From: JBBSEZ01 sp038239195
GTDB lineage: Bacteria > Planctomycetota > Planctomycetia > Gemmatales > Gemmataceae
DNA: 10,034 bases
Assembly (NCBI GenBank): GCA_038239195.1
Contig: JBBSEZ010000370.1
Span: 1-10,034 of the forward strand
Reading direction: 5' to 3'
Part shown: positions 1 to 6,690 of the stretch, in pieces
How positions within the stretch are numbered: the first letter of the stretch is position 1
How the letters are laid out: each line of letters begins with the position of its first letter
Made by a program: the position numbers and the translations under genes
The notes under the pieces: generated by a model
What the model was told of the DNA's origin: nothing
The model's database searches: none
Seen by the model: the letters and a program-made list of their open reading frames with translations, nothing else

Positions 1-14
1 TGGAAATGCTCGGG

Positions 15-89
15 CTCACGCGCTTCAAGCGGGCGTGAGGCTCTCGACACCAGGGCGCCAGTCGGGGAGAACTCGCCTACCGAGGCGAG
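15..89 (-). terminator. Two hairpins at the end of the TIGR03067 gene, possible terminator
   Basis: Two inverted repeats lie at the 3' end of the minus-strand gene. The first pairs CTCGCCT (72-78) with AGGCGAG (83-89) around a 4-nt loop. The second pairs CTCACGC (15-21) with GCGTGAG (33-39), or in an alternative fold CTCACG/CGTGAG plus CGCTT/AAGCG, and it spans the TGA stop at 27-25. There is no clear T-run after either, so intrinsic termination is only a possibility. Structure this dense inside the last 30 codons also makes me doubt that the annotated C-terminal tail is real coding sequence. Confidence 0.25.
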
Positions 90-756
90 CCCGGGGACGG
101 TCCGTAGTGTTACCTGAAAAGGGGCAGATTTGAACCAGGCCCTTTTTGCCCCCTGCGTCGGCCTCCCATTTGCCGAGGAGTTGCCCTGCGGTCTTCTTTC
201 GCGCGCCCCAGGCGTAAATTGCCGTCTCCAGGACGATCAGCACGTGGCCGGGTGCTTCCTTGAATTCAGTGGGTCGGGGGCCGCTGCCGCTCTCCGGAAG
301 GAAGCAGACCTTGAGGCCATATGTTCCCTCCGGCGCGTAGATCCCCTTGAAGCTCAGGTTTCTCCCCGGAGGACCATCCGCGATGAAGTCGATGGTCTTG
401 GGCGCTTTCGACGGGTCAACCCGATACGTCCCCTTGACGGCGCGTTGCCCGCCGACGAAATAACTCAGTTGGTCTCCCCCGAAGGTGTAGTGAAGTTTGC
501 CCTCCCTCCCGCGCAGAGCGTCGTGGCCGGTCTCGGAGGCGTACTTCACGATCTCCCACTTGCCCTGTAGTCGCTTGCGCTCCTCGAGTTCTTCGGGCGA
601 GGCCGGGGCGGGCGCTGGAGCGCCCTCTTTCTTCGGCTCCTCGACTTTCTGGGGGCCTTCATTCTTCTTGCCGATGTTGCAACCCGCCGAGGAACAAGAC
701 AGGGCGGCCAGCAGGAAGAAGCCCAGGGCCTTCGCGCCACCCGTTGTTTGGGTCAT
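25..756 (-). CDS. TIGR03067-domain lipoprotein
   Basis: Predicted exported lipoprotein of 243 aa; the role of the TIGR03067 domain, which is expanded in planctomycetes, is unknown. ATG at 756 is preferred over an upstream in-frame codon at 885 because AAGGAG sits 9 nt before it and a signal peptide follows. Residues 8-19 are hydrophobic and are followed by Cys21 (ALSC) and Cys26 (SAGC); either could be lipidated. A Lys/Glu/Pro/Ala-rich linker (about 30-60) leads to the domain at about 62-178, with the typical landmarks LQGKWE (63-68), KGTYRVDPSKAPKTIDF (108-124), KGIY, LKVCF and RPTEF. After the domain there are about 65 unusual residues that include a second LLGKWE (193-198) and an Arg/Pro-rich end overlapping two hairpins. 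The tail may be a degenerate second domain or the result of an indel. It lies 73 nt downstream of the next gene on the same strand, so co-transcription is likely. Confidence 0.85.
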   Translation of the reverse strand: MTQTTGGAKALGFFLLAALSCSSAGCNIGKKNEGPQKVEEPKKEGAPAPAPASPEELEERKRLQGKWEIVKYASETGHDALRGREGKLHYTFGGDQLSYFVGGQRAVKGTYRVDPSKAPKTIDFIADGPPGRNLSFKGIYAPEGTYGLKVCFLPESGSGPRPTEFKEAPGHVLIVLETAIYAWGARKKTAGQLLGKWEADAGGKKGLVQICPFSGNTTDRPRARLGRRVLPDWRPGVESLTPA

Positions 757-829
757 GGTCGTTTCTCCTTCGAGAGGGGGGCCCTCTGCAAGTTTGGGGG
801 CCGCAAAAGCAGCCCGAGGCGCGGAGCAC

Positions 830-1657
830 CTATTGCCCCGCCGAGCCGGTCGGCGAGCCCGCCGGCCCCTGGAGCGCCCGGACATATCCGCCGGGATCGC
901 GGAAGAACGCCCGGGGCATCACGCCATAGGACCTCATTGTCTCCGCGACACGTACCCAGCCGCCGAGCCGGGCGTGCTCGTAAGCTCGGAGGCCCTTGGC
1001 GATGCGCTCGGACGTATCGGCGAAGTTGCGGAAGAGGAGGTAGTGCCAGCGCGGAAAGTAGGCGAAGCGCACCACCGGGTGCAAGCACAAGAAGCTCATC
1101 ACGCGGCACTGGAACTTCTCGACGGCCGCCTTGACCCCCGGCGCCACGGTCAGCTCCTGCTCCCAGTAGAACGAGGTCTGGAACACCCGCCGTTTCTCCT
1201 CCTCGCTCAACCGCTCCCCCGCCGCACGCGCATCGTGCAGGAGGTTCAGCTCCCGCAGCAGTTCCAGGGGCACCAGTTTCCCCGCTCCCGGCTCGCGGCC
1301 GTGCGCGCGCGTGAAGCGGTAGTTCGTCAGGGTGTCGATGCAGACCTGGCGGTTGACCAGCCGGAAGTCCTCGGCAAATCGGTTGAGAACGCCCAGCCGG
1401 TAGGCCCGCTCCTGGGCGTTGTAGAAGTAGCGCCGGGCGATGAAGCGGCCCATGCTTCCGCCCACCTCGAAGAAGGAGTGCGCCCACAGCGCCCCGTGGG
1501 CGGCGATCTGGGGAAAGGCGTGGTTGCCCCCCGAATCGAGGTAAAGGCCGTGCAGCAGGGCCACCCGCCGCGGGATCTCCTCCAGCCCGCCGACCAGATC
1601 GGTGACCTCGGCCTTCATCCGGTCGTACGTGCTCTTCAACGCGGCCGCGTCGAGCAT
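830..1657 (-). CDS. Protein of unknown function with His-rich motif
   Basis: A 275-aa protein I cannot assign to a named family. It has no signal peptide or clear membrane span, so it is probably cytoplasmic. It looks mainly alpha-helical, with many charged and aromatic residues. The most distinctive block is at residues 36-60 (HGLYLDSGGNHAFPQ followed by IAAHGALWAHSFF), with His36, His46, His54 and His60. A second aromatic/His block lies at 190-209 (CLHPVVRF, then FPRWHYLLF). Such clusters could bind metal or form an active site, but this is only inference. The last 14 residues are Gly/Pro/Ser-rich. Start: GTG at 1660 and ATG at 1657 are both possible; ATG is chosen because GGAGG ends 6 nt before it but only 3 nt before the GTG. 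Codon use is even and no disruption is visible. The lipoprotein gene follows 73 nt downstream. Confidence 0.85.
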   Translation of the reverse strand: MLDAAALKSTYDRMKAEVTDLVGGLEEIPRRVALLHGLYLDSGGNHAFPQIAAHGALWAHSFFEVGGSMGRFIARRYFYNAQERAYRLGVLNRFAEDFRLVNRQVCIDTLTNYRFTRAHGREPGAGKLVPLELLRELNLLHDARAAGERLSEEEKRRVFQTSFYWEQELTVAPGVKAAVEKFQCRVMSFLCLHPVVRFAYFPRWHYLLFRNFADTSERIAKGLRAYEHARLGGWVRVAETMRSYGVMPRAFFRDPGGYVRALQGPAGSPTGSAGQ

Positions 1658-2109
1658 CACCCACCTCCTCGCGACTTGTGCTTGCCTGCTTCCTCGGCAA
1701 ACGGCGGGCCAGCGGCGTCTTGCGACAACGACGCCAGGAGTTTGCTGGCTGGCTTTACTTGCTGGCCCAGCGGGGCTCGCATCGAATGCGCTATCCTAAC
1801 CGCCCGGCTGGGGCCCCGATCGGGCTTGCGGGCCCCCCCGGTCCCCCTCCGATGCCGGACCGTCGAGCGCGAACGCCCGAGTTCCTGCTCGGGCCCCTCG
1901 TCCGTTTCTTCGCCTCGCGGTGGAACCAACATGACCTTATCTCCCAGCTCGCCGCCCCGGCGCCTTCGGGGCCTCAAATGGCTGCTGGCGGTCGGGGCCC
2001 TGCTCCTCCTGCCCCGGGCGGGGAGCAGGACAAGGTCGGCCCCGGCCGCAAGCGCTCCGAGCAGGGCCAGCAGGAGGGCGGGGGCCCTCGAAGACACGGC
2101 GGTCTTCTC
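1658..2109. other. 450-nt gap with no confident gene
   Basis: This stretch separates the CRTAC1-type gene (stop 2110) from the unknown gene (ATG 1657). On the minus strand an open frame runs from GTG 2097, 12 nt after the CRTAC1 stop, to a TGA that overlaps the next ATG as TGATG. It would encode 146 aa with a hydrophobic start (about residues 5-25), but the rest is Arg/Gly/Pro/Ser-rich with many AGG codons. On the plus strand a frame from ATG 1931 to 2146 would encode 71 aa with an Arg-rich start and a Leu-rich helix, but has no good ribosome site. The two hydrophobic stretches are complementary readings of the same GC-rich DNA, so at most one can be real. Hairpins: CTGCTCC/GGAGCAG (2000-2006/2022-2028), a possible terminator for the CRTAC1-type gene, and GCCCGAG/CTCGGGC (1875-1881/1888-1894). 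A minus-strand TAGGAT (1798-1793) could be a -10 box for the unknown gene, but no -35 box is visible. Confidence 0.5.
1661..1670 (-). promoter_or_regulatory. Strong ribosome binding site deciding the start at 1657
   Basis: The minus strand reads GAGGAGGTGG before GTGATG. The GGAGG core (1668-1664) is 6 nt from the ATG and 3 nt from the GTG, which favours the ATG at 1657. Confidence 0.6.
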
Positions 2110-3945
2110 CTACTTGCGGGGCTTCCCAGGCTCGACGACGGAGTGAAGCGCGTTGATGGCGGGGCCCCGAATCACCTGGGGCACGCGATTGCCCGGCCAG
2201 ATGATCTCTATCTTGTCGATCTTCACTCGATCGCCCAGGCCGAAGTGGACGGTCTTCGAGGACTGCGACAGGTAGCCGCTGGCCGGATTGACCTGCCGCG
2301 TCATGATCTGCCCTCCGACGTGGGCCCGCACCACGGCGCCGATGGCGTCGCGGTTGCTCCGCGTCCCCCTCAGCTTGAACGCCACGTAGTTCTTGCGCGG
2401 GAAGTTGTTTTTGAAGTAGTAGGGCCGGTCGTTGAAGTTGTTGGTCACGATCTCCAGCCGCCCGTCGCCGTCGAAGTCGGCGACGGCCGCGGCGCGCGAA
2501 CTGCGGGCAATCGGCTCCCCTCGGATGGTTTCGTCGAGGTAAATGCCCCGGGCGGGGGGCTCGACGCCCTCCTCGCGCGATCGCTCGTGGAAGGTGCGGC
2601 CGCCGTCGTTCATCAGCAGCCGGTTGGGCCAGTAGTCCCACGGGTAGCCCATCCCTGACGGGACGAAGACGTCCTCGTGGCCATCGTTGTCGAAGTCCCC
2701 CGTGGCAATCCCCCACGGCCAGAACGTCTCGAGGTTGGTTCGGTCGGACATCTCCTCGAACTTCCCCTTGCCGAGGTTGCGGTGGAAGGTGTTGCCAAAG
2801 AGGACCTCCTCGTAACGCAGCCCGATCAAGCCCACGATTTTCTTCTCGATCGCCATCACCCCCGCGTTTTTCTCTTCAAAGTCGGGAACGAACATGTAGC
2901 GGTACTTCTTCTTTTCGACGACCCGGGAAAGGTCGAGCCCGCTCGGCGCCCACATGTCGGAGTGCATGTCCACGATGTACAGGTCGAGCTTGCCGTCGTT
3001 GTCGAAGTCGAAGGCCCTCGCCCCCATCCCACCGGCGGGGGTGCGCCCCAGCGTGGGCCAGGTGGCCTCGGTGAACGTGCCGTTGCCGTTGTTCCGGTAG
3101 AGCTGCGAGGGGCCGAACATGCAGGTGATGAGCACGTCGAGATGGCCGTCGCCATCGTAATCGAACACGACTGCGTCGGCCGCCCAGCCCTTGCCTTTCA
3201 GGCCGGACTCGGCGGTCACGTCGGTGAACGTGCCGTTGCCGTTGTTGCGGTAGAGGATGTTGTGTTCCCGAAGGCTGCCGGCGAGTTGGCCCAGGTCCCC
3301 CTTGCCGGCGAAATACCTCGCCCCGTCGCCAGGCTCGTTGGTCGTCCAGCCCGCGGTCTGGAGCACGAGGAGGTCGAGGAAGCCGTCGTTGTTGTAGTCG
3401 AAGAAGATCCCGATCTGGGAGTGGCCCACGTGGGAGAGCCCGGCCTCGCGCGTCGCGTCCTTGAACGTGCCGTCGCCCTGGTTGCGGAACAGGACGTTGC
3501 CCCCGCGCGTGCTGGTGACGAACAGGTCCTGCAGCCCGTTGTTCCTCGTGTCGGCGAAGGTGGCCGCCGTGCAGATCCGGTCCCCGAGGGCGACGCCAGC
3601 CTTGTGCGTCACGTCCTCGAAAGTCCCGTCGCCCCGGTTCCGGTAGAGCGCGTTTTCCCCGAGCTGGTTCACGAAATAGATGTCGTCATGCCCGTCCCCG
3701 TCGAAGTCGGCAATTGCGAGCCCGCTCCCATGGTCGTAGAGGTTTATCTTGAACGTCTCGCCCTGCTCGCTGTTGAGGAACTGCATTCGGAAGTCGATCC
3801 CGACCTCCTCGGCGACGTCGCGGAAGTTCTTCGCCCCCTCGAGAGCCGGCTTCTCCTTGTGCCCCCACAGCACGAACGCCCCTGCGCCCGCCGCCACAAG
3901 CAGGCCCCCCACGCCGGCCGCGATCAGGGCCCTGGTTTTCGACAT
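2110..3945 (-). CDS. CRTAC1-type FG-GAP/ASPIC-UnbV protein, membrane anchored
   Basis: A 611-aa predicted extracytoplasmic beta-propeller of the CRTAC1 family, so named after human cartilage acidic protein 1; the bacterial members' partner or ligand is not known to me. One hydrophobic segment (residues 5-28) with Lys/Arg before it acts as an anchor or uncleaved signal; no lipobox is present. Calcium-binding FG-GAP loops of DxDxDGxxD type lie at 80-88, 183-191 (DYNNDGFLD), 262-270, 313-321, 417-425 and 490-498, with a degenerate one at 131-140. They alternate with 'LYRN-GDGTF-DVT' strands. A Lys-rich insert (about 340-375) sits between the fourth and fifth good loops. The ASPIC/UnbV domain fills about 533-600 (IGAVVRAHVGG, GYLSQSS, HFGLG, IIWPGN). 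ATG at 3945 has AAGGGGA 8-14 nt upstream. It lies 54 nt after the polytopic membrane protein gene on the same strand, suggesting an operon. The frame is intact and full length for the family. Confidence 0.93.
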   Translation of the reverse strand: MSKTRALIAAGVGGLLVAAGAGAFVLWGHKEKPALEGAKNFRDVAEEVGIDFRMQFLNSEQGETFKINLYDHGSGLAIADFDGDGHDDIYFVNQLGENALYRNRGDGTFEDVTHKAGVALGDRICTAATFADTRNNGLQDLFVTSTRGGNVLFRNQGDGTFKDATREAGLSHVGHSQIGIFFDYNNDGFLDLLVLQTAGWTTNEPGDGARYFAGKGDLGQLAGSLREHNILYRNNGNGTFTDVTAESGLKGKGWAADAVVFDYDGDGHLDVLITCMFGPSQLYRNNGNGTFTEATWPTLGRTPAGGMGARAFDFDNDGKLDLYIVDMHSDMWAPSGLDLSRVVEKKKYRYMFVPDFEEKNAGVMAIEKKIVGLIGLRYEEVLFGNTFHRNLGKGKFEEMSDRTNLETFWPWGIATGDFDNDGHEDVFVPSGMGYPWDYWPNRLLMNDGGRTFHERSREEGVEPPARGIYLDETIRGEPIARSSRAAAVADFDGDGRLEIVTNNFNDRPYYFKNNFPRKNYVAFKLRGTRSNRDAIGAVVRAHVGGQIMTRQVNPASGYLSQSSKTVHFGLGDRVKIDKIEIIWPGNRVPQVIRGPAINALHSVVEPGKPRK

Positions 3946-3999
3946 GATCTTTTCCCCTTGTCCTCGCGAGCGAGGCCTTCCCCGCCGGCGGAAGCACCG

Positions 4000-4761
4000 T
4001 CAGGCCAGCGCCAACTCGGCGGAAGTCAGGACTACCGAGCCAAAGGAACCACAGCGGCTCGTGAACAGCAGGCGCCCGACCGTTCCCTCCAGAAAAGGGG
4101 CGGTTTCCCGGCAGTTAGCCAGCCAGCGCGCCACCCAGGCCCACCCGACCGAAAAGATGCCCGCGATGGCTAGGGCGACAGCGAGCAGCGCCTCGGGGGC
4201 GGCCGCGACCAAATCATAGGGACAGTGGTGATCCGGCTGGTGAATCAGGGTGGGCGATGCGACCTCGACCCGAAAAACACTGCTGACGACCGAGGTCAGG
4301 CACGCGCCCGCCACTAGGAGGGCCAACCGGCCCCGGCGGGCGGGGAGCAAAAGGGCGGCGACCAGGGCGAGGTTGCTCGCGGAGACCGCCGCGGAGAGCC
4401 AGGGGCGCGAACAGTCCTCGAAGGCCCCGCGTCGGCCACCGTGAGCAAGCCGCAGAAACCGACTGCTGCCCACGCTCCCGGCGCCGAGGAGGAGCACGCC
4501 GTAAATGCACGTCGCGCCCGGCCATTCGGGGACGTAACTCTGGAGGAGCAGATAAAGCAGCGCCCACGAGCCCAGGTTCAGCCCCAGCAACAGCAGGGCA
4601 AGGAGATGGTTTCGTTCCTCCAGCGCCTTCCGGTCCTCGGGCGAGGCGCCGCGGCGCGAATGCCGCCAGGCGGCCCCCCCCAGCCCGAGGACGAGCAGGC
4701 CGAGGGGCAACCGCAGCAGCGAGACGAACGTGTCGAGGATCGCGTAGGCGTTGAGGATCAT
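4000..4761 (-). CDS. Polytopic membrane protein with CIYG and HHCPYDL motifs
   Basis: A 253-aa integral membrane protein of unknown function. I count five likely helices: about 8-30, 52-74, 119-139, 145-168 and 187-211. The loop after helix 2 carries YVPEWPGATCIYG (76-88, Cys85), and the loop before helix 5 carries HHCPYDL (178-184, Cys180). If helices 1-5 alternate in the usual way these two Cys-bearing loops fall on the same side of the membrane, so a disulfide/redox pair or a metal site is conceivable; this is inference. Other Cys are at 117, 154, 217 and 237. The frame stays open up to 5013, but the upstream part is Arg/Pro-rich with no export signal, and ATG 4761 opens directly on the first helix, so I chose it. 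GGAAGG is 12 nt upstream, a weak ribosome site. The CRTAC1-type gene follows after 54 nt, so the two probably work together in the envelope. Confidence 0.8.
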   Translation of the reverse strand: MILNAYAILDTFVSLLRLPLGLLVLGLGGAAWRHSRRGASPEDRKALEERNHLLALLLLGLNLGSWALLYLLLQSYVPEWPGATCIYGVLLLGAGSVGSSRFLRLAHGGRRGAFEDCSRPWLSAAVSASNLALVAALLLPARRGRLALLVAGACLTSVVSSVFRVEVASPTLIHQPDHHCPYDLVAAAPEALLAVALAIAGIFSVGWAWVARWLANCRETAPFLEGTVGRLLFTSRCGSFGSVVLTSAELALA

Positions 4762-4839
4762 TTCAGGAACGAGCCTTCCGCGCCCAGCCAGGAGGTCAGC
4801 GGTTCGTCGCTCCGGCCGGCCCGGCACGGACCAACCTTT

Positions 4840-4845
4840 ACTATA
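4840..4845 (-). promoter_or_regulatory. Candidate -10 box for the membrane protein operon
   Basis: The minus strand reads TATAGT, one mismatch from the consensus TATAAT, in a local A/T-rich patch (about 4835-4853) that stands out in GC-rich DNA. It is about 80 nt upstream of the ATG at 4761. No good -35 box is found at 16-18 nt; TTGGCG is present but only 12 nt away. Confidence 0.3.
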
Positions 4846-5100
4846 GGAAAAATGCTCCGCCAAGCGCCGGAAACGAGCCGGCCGGCGAGGGACGGGAAGG
4901 AGGCCCCTTGGCGCGCAAGCGGAAGGAGAAGTAGGGCTTGCGACCCTTGGGCCGCGGGGGAGGCGGGGACGGGAGTCATCGCGGCCCTCTTGAATGGAGG
5001 CCCCGAGCTCCATCGCACCTACCGAGCCGGGAGCCCGTGGCAGGGACGTCCTGGCACGCGCGCAGCCGGCGCCGGGAGAGCGGGCAGGGGCGAGCGCGCG

Positions 5101-5127
5101 AGCTCCTTCTAACCTCGCAAAGGAGCT
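5101..5127. repeat. Perfect 8-bp inverted repeat
   Basis: AGCTCCTT (5101-5108) pairs with AAGGAGCT (5120-5127) around an 11-nt loop. It lies about 54 nt before the -35 box of the rightward promoter. It could be an operator for a dimeric regulator or an RNA hairpin; there is no further evidence. Confidence 0.35.
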
Positions 5128-5180
5128 GGGAGGCGCGGACCGTCAAGACGGAGCGATGGCATGCGAGCTGCTCATTTCTC

Positions 5181-5209
5181 TTGTCGAAGCCGCTGACTCG
5201 GAGTACACT
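5181..5209 (+). promoter_or_regulatory. Candidate sigma-70 promoter for the lipoprotein-prepilin pair
   Basis: TTGTCG (5181-5186) and TACACT (5204-5209) are separated by 17 nt, each matching four of six consensus bases. A start site near 5216 would give a leader of about 44 nt before the ATG at 5260, with GAGGG (5248-5252) 7 nt before it. The region is more A/T-rich than its surroundings. Confidence 0.45.
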
Positions 5210-5259
5210 TCAAATCTCTCTTATCTTGAGCGAGTTGGCGATTTCGCGAGGGCCTCTTC

Positions 5260-5715
5260 ATGCCAAGCATCCTCTCTGGTCGGCTCCTGTGCGCTCTCTA
5301 CCTTCCCTTGATCGGGCTTTCGCTGATCCTCGGTTGCGGGGACAAGTCCAAGGTGGGCAAGGTCGTGCCCGTCTCGGGGAAGGTCGCACTTGGGACCGAC
5401 CCCCTCCCAGGCGGCCTGGTCACCTTCCACCCCGACACGGCAAAAGGGAACACCTCGAAGTTCTTGCCGTTCGGCCCAATCAAGGACGGCGCGTACACGC
5501 TGCAAACCCTCGAGACAAAAGGCGCGCCGCCCGGCTGGTACAAAGTGACGGTTAGCTCGATGGCCCCCCCCGGCGCCGGGGCCACGACGCCCGGAGACAT
5601 GCCCCAGGGGCCGAAGCTCAACACGAAGTACGTGGCCCCGACCACGACCGATCTCTCCATCGAGGTGGTCGATGCGCCAGCGGCGGGGGCCTACGACCTC
5701 ATCCTGGCCAAATGA
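5260..5715 (+). CDS. Small carboxypeptidase-regulatory-like lipoprotein
   Basis: A 151-aa predicted lipoprotein. The signal peptide has Arg8 and a hydrophobic core (9-24) ending in the lipobox ILGC, giving a lipidated Cys26. The mature part begins with a short charged stretch and then a beta-sandwich-like domain: VVPVSGKVALGTDPLPGG (35-52), VTFHPD, GAYTLQTLETKGAPPGWYKVTV, and a final 'YDLILAK'. This pattern (value-added 'G-V-x-G-x-pl-G-a-V-F-P' then 'Y-x-v-T') matches the transthyretin/carboxypeptidase-regulatory-like small lipoproteins common in planctomycetes, usually next to DUF1559 prepilin-like genes, as here. Their role is not established. GAGGG lies 7 nt before the ATG. The prepilin gene follows 86 nt downstream on the same strand, so the pair probably shares a transcript and a function at the envelope. 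Confidence 0.88.
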   Translation: MPSILSGRLLCALYLPLIGLSLILGCGDKSKVGKVVPVSGKVALGTDPLPGGLVTFHPDTAKGNTSKFLPFGPIKDGAYTLQTLETKGAPPGWYKVTVSSMAPPGAGATTPGDMPQGPKLNTKYVAPTTTDLSIEVVDAPAAGAYDLILAK

Positions 5716-5731
5716 CTCATGCGGCGAGCCC

Positions 5732-5748
5732 TCCCGCTTGATGCGGGA
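5732..5748 (+). repeat. Hairpin between the lipoprotein and prepilin genes
   Basis: TCCCGC (5732-5737) pairs with GCGGGA (5743-5748) around a TTGAT loop, 17 nt after the lipoprotein stop. No T-run follows, so it is more likely an mRNA stability or attenuation element than a full terminator. It could set different levels for the two proteins. Confidence 0.3.
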
Positions 5749-5801
5749 ACGCGCTGGCCGCCGGCTGTTTCGCCCTTCCCTCAACTCTCAGGGAGCGTCC
5801 T

Positions 5802-6683
5802 ATGTTCAGCATCCGTCATCGTCTGAAGAGGGGGTTCACGCTGATCGAGTTGTTGGTGGTGATAGCGATCATCGCCATCCTCATCGGTCTGCTCCTCCCC
5901 GCCGTCCAGAAGGTCCGCGCGGCCGCCGCTCGCATGCAGTGCAGCAACAACCTGCACAACCTCGGCGTTGCCGTCCACAACTACAATTCGACCTACGGCA
6001 AGATCCCCCCGGCCTGGGCGCCGGACGCGGGGGGTGGCACCTTGGGGTCGAACGCCAACGCGAACATGAAGCCGAGAGGCACGATTCACTGTTACCTCTT
6101 GCCGTACATTGAGCAAGACAATGTCTACAAGAACGCCGGCAACGAGGCGTCGAACCAGGCCACGGTCATCATCAAGACCTACCTGTGCCCTTCGGACCCC
6201 TCGCTCGCGAGTAACATTCAGCGCTACAATTACGCCTCGACCAACTACGCCGCGAACCTGATGGTCTTCGACCCGAAGGGCACCAACAGCGTCGAGGTCA
6301 TGATGCCCGACGGCACGTCCAATACGGTGGCGTTCGCCGAGCGCTTCAAGGTCTGCGCTCCGACCTGGGGTGGGTACACCGGTTCGGCCTGGGCCCTGCA
6401 CCCCGCCTACGTCGGCCACGGCTGGGACACCCCCGTCTTCGGGTGGCGCGACGTCGGCGTCGGGTACGACCCCTCGTTCGACGGCGGCACGAACCAGGCG
6501 TTCCAGGTTGCCCCGGCGGTGTCGGCCTGTGACTGGCGGGTCATGCAGGGCGCCCACACCGGGACGATCATGGTCGGCCTCGGCGACGGCAGCGCGCGGG
6601 GAGTCAGCAGCGGCGTCTCGCTCAACACTTGGAAGTCCGCCTGCAACCCCAAGGACGGCCAGGTCCCCGGTAGCGACTGGTGA
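5802..6683 (+). CDS. DUF1559 prepilin-like protein with H-x9-DG motif
   Basis: A 293-aa type IV prepilin-like/pseudopilin protein of the DUF1559 (SBP_bac_10) family, one of the largest paralogous families in planctomycetes; it is expected to be processed by a prepilin peptidase and to lie in the envelope. The leader MFSIRHRLKRG ends at Gly11; Phe12 begins the mature protein (FTLIE), with the conserved Glu at +5 (Glu16), followed by a long hydrophobic helix to about residue 33 and the family signature LLPAVQKVR (31-39). The globular part shows CSNNLHNLGVAVHNY (47-61), LLPYIEQ (99-105), YLCPSDP (127-133), and the C-terminal H-x9-DG pattern (His252, Asp262-Gly263). Many Cys residues (97, 129, 185, 243, 281) may form disulfides. 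GGAG (5791-5794) is 7 nt before the ATG. It is intact and of usual length. The TPR gene ends only 7 nt away on the other strand. Confidence 0.95.
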   Translation: MFSIRHRLKRGFTLIELLVVIAIIAILIGLLLPAVQKVRAAAARMQCSNNLHNLGVAVHNYNSTYGKIPPAWAPDAGGGTLGSNANANMKPRGTIHCYLLPYIEQDNVYKNAGNEASNQATVIIKTYLCPSDPSLASNIQRYNYASTNYAANLMVFDPKGTNSVEVMMPDGTSNTVAFAERFKVCAPTWGGYTGSAWALHPAYVGHGWDTPVFGWRDVGVGYDPSFDGGTNQAFQVAPAVSACDWRVMQGAHTGTIMVGLGDGSARGVSSGVSLNTWKSACNPKDGQVPGSDW

Positions 6684-6690
6684 CCGCCGT

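Larger units (their letters stand above)
4762..5259. other. 498-nt divergent spacer
   Basis: This GC-rich spacer lies between the leftward membrane protein gene and the rightward lipoprotein gene. It holds a candidate promoter for each direction (4840-4845 leftward, 5181-5209 rightward), a perfect 8-bp inverted repeat (5101-5127) and several CCGGCC-type palindromes. Open frames crossing it are rich in Arg, Gly, Ala and Pro and look like chance frames. I see no convincing gene or structured RNA. Confidence 0.6.

Noticed and set aside
497..2146. Long plus-strand open frame of 549 codons
   Set aside because: It runs antisense to three minus-strand features, is Arg/Pro/His-rich, has no domain, and reflects high GC at third positions of the true genes.
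2400..3700. Short recurring DNA words such as GTCGTTGTCGAAGTC, considered as possible repeats or a CRISPR array
   Set aside because: They are the coding of the repeated FG-GAP loops in one gene, unevenly spaced and in frame, not an independent repeat array.
2677..4173. Plus-strand open frame with many Val/Glu/Asp residues
   Set aside because: The repeated VAVVxVE pattern is the antisense reading of the FG-GAP calcium loops of the CRTAC1-type gene.
4762..5013. N-terminal extension of the membrane protein to 5013
   Set aside because: The 84 extra residues are Arg/Pro-rich, and the candidate promoter at 4840-4845 lies inside them; ATG 4761 opens directly on a membrane helix.
5156..5311. 51-codon plus-strand frame with GGAG before its ATG
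   Set aside because: It overlaps the promoter and the start of the lipoprotein gene, and its composition is unremarkable; probably chance.
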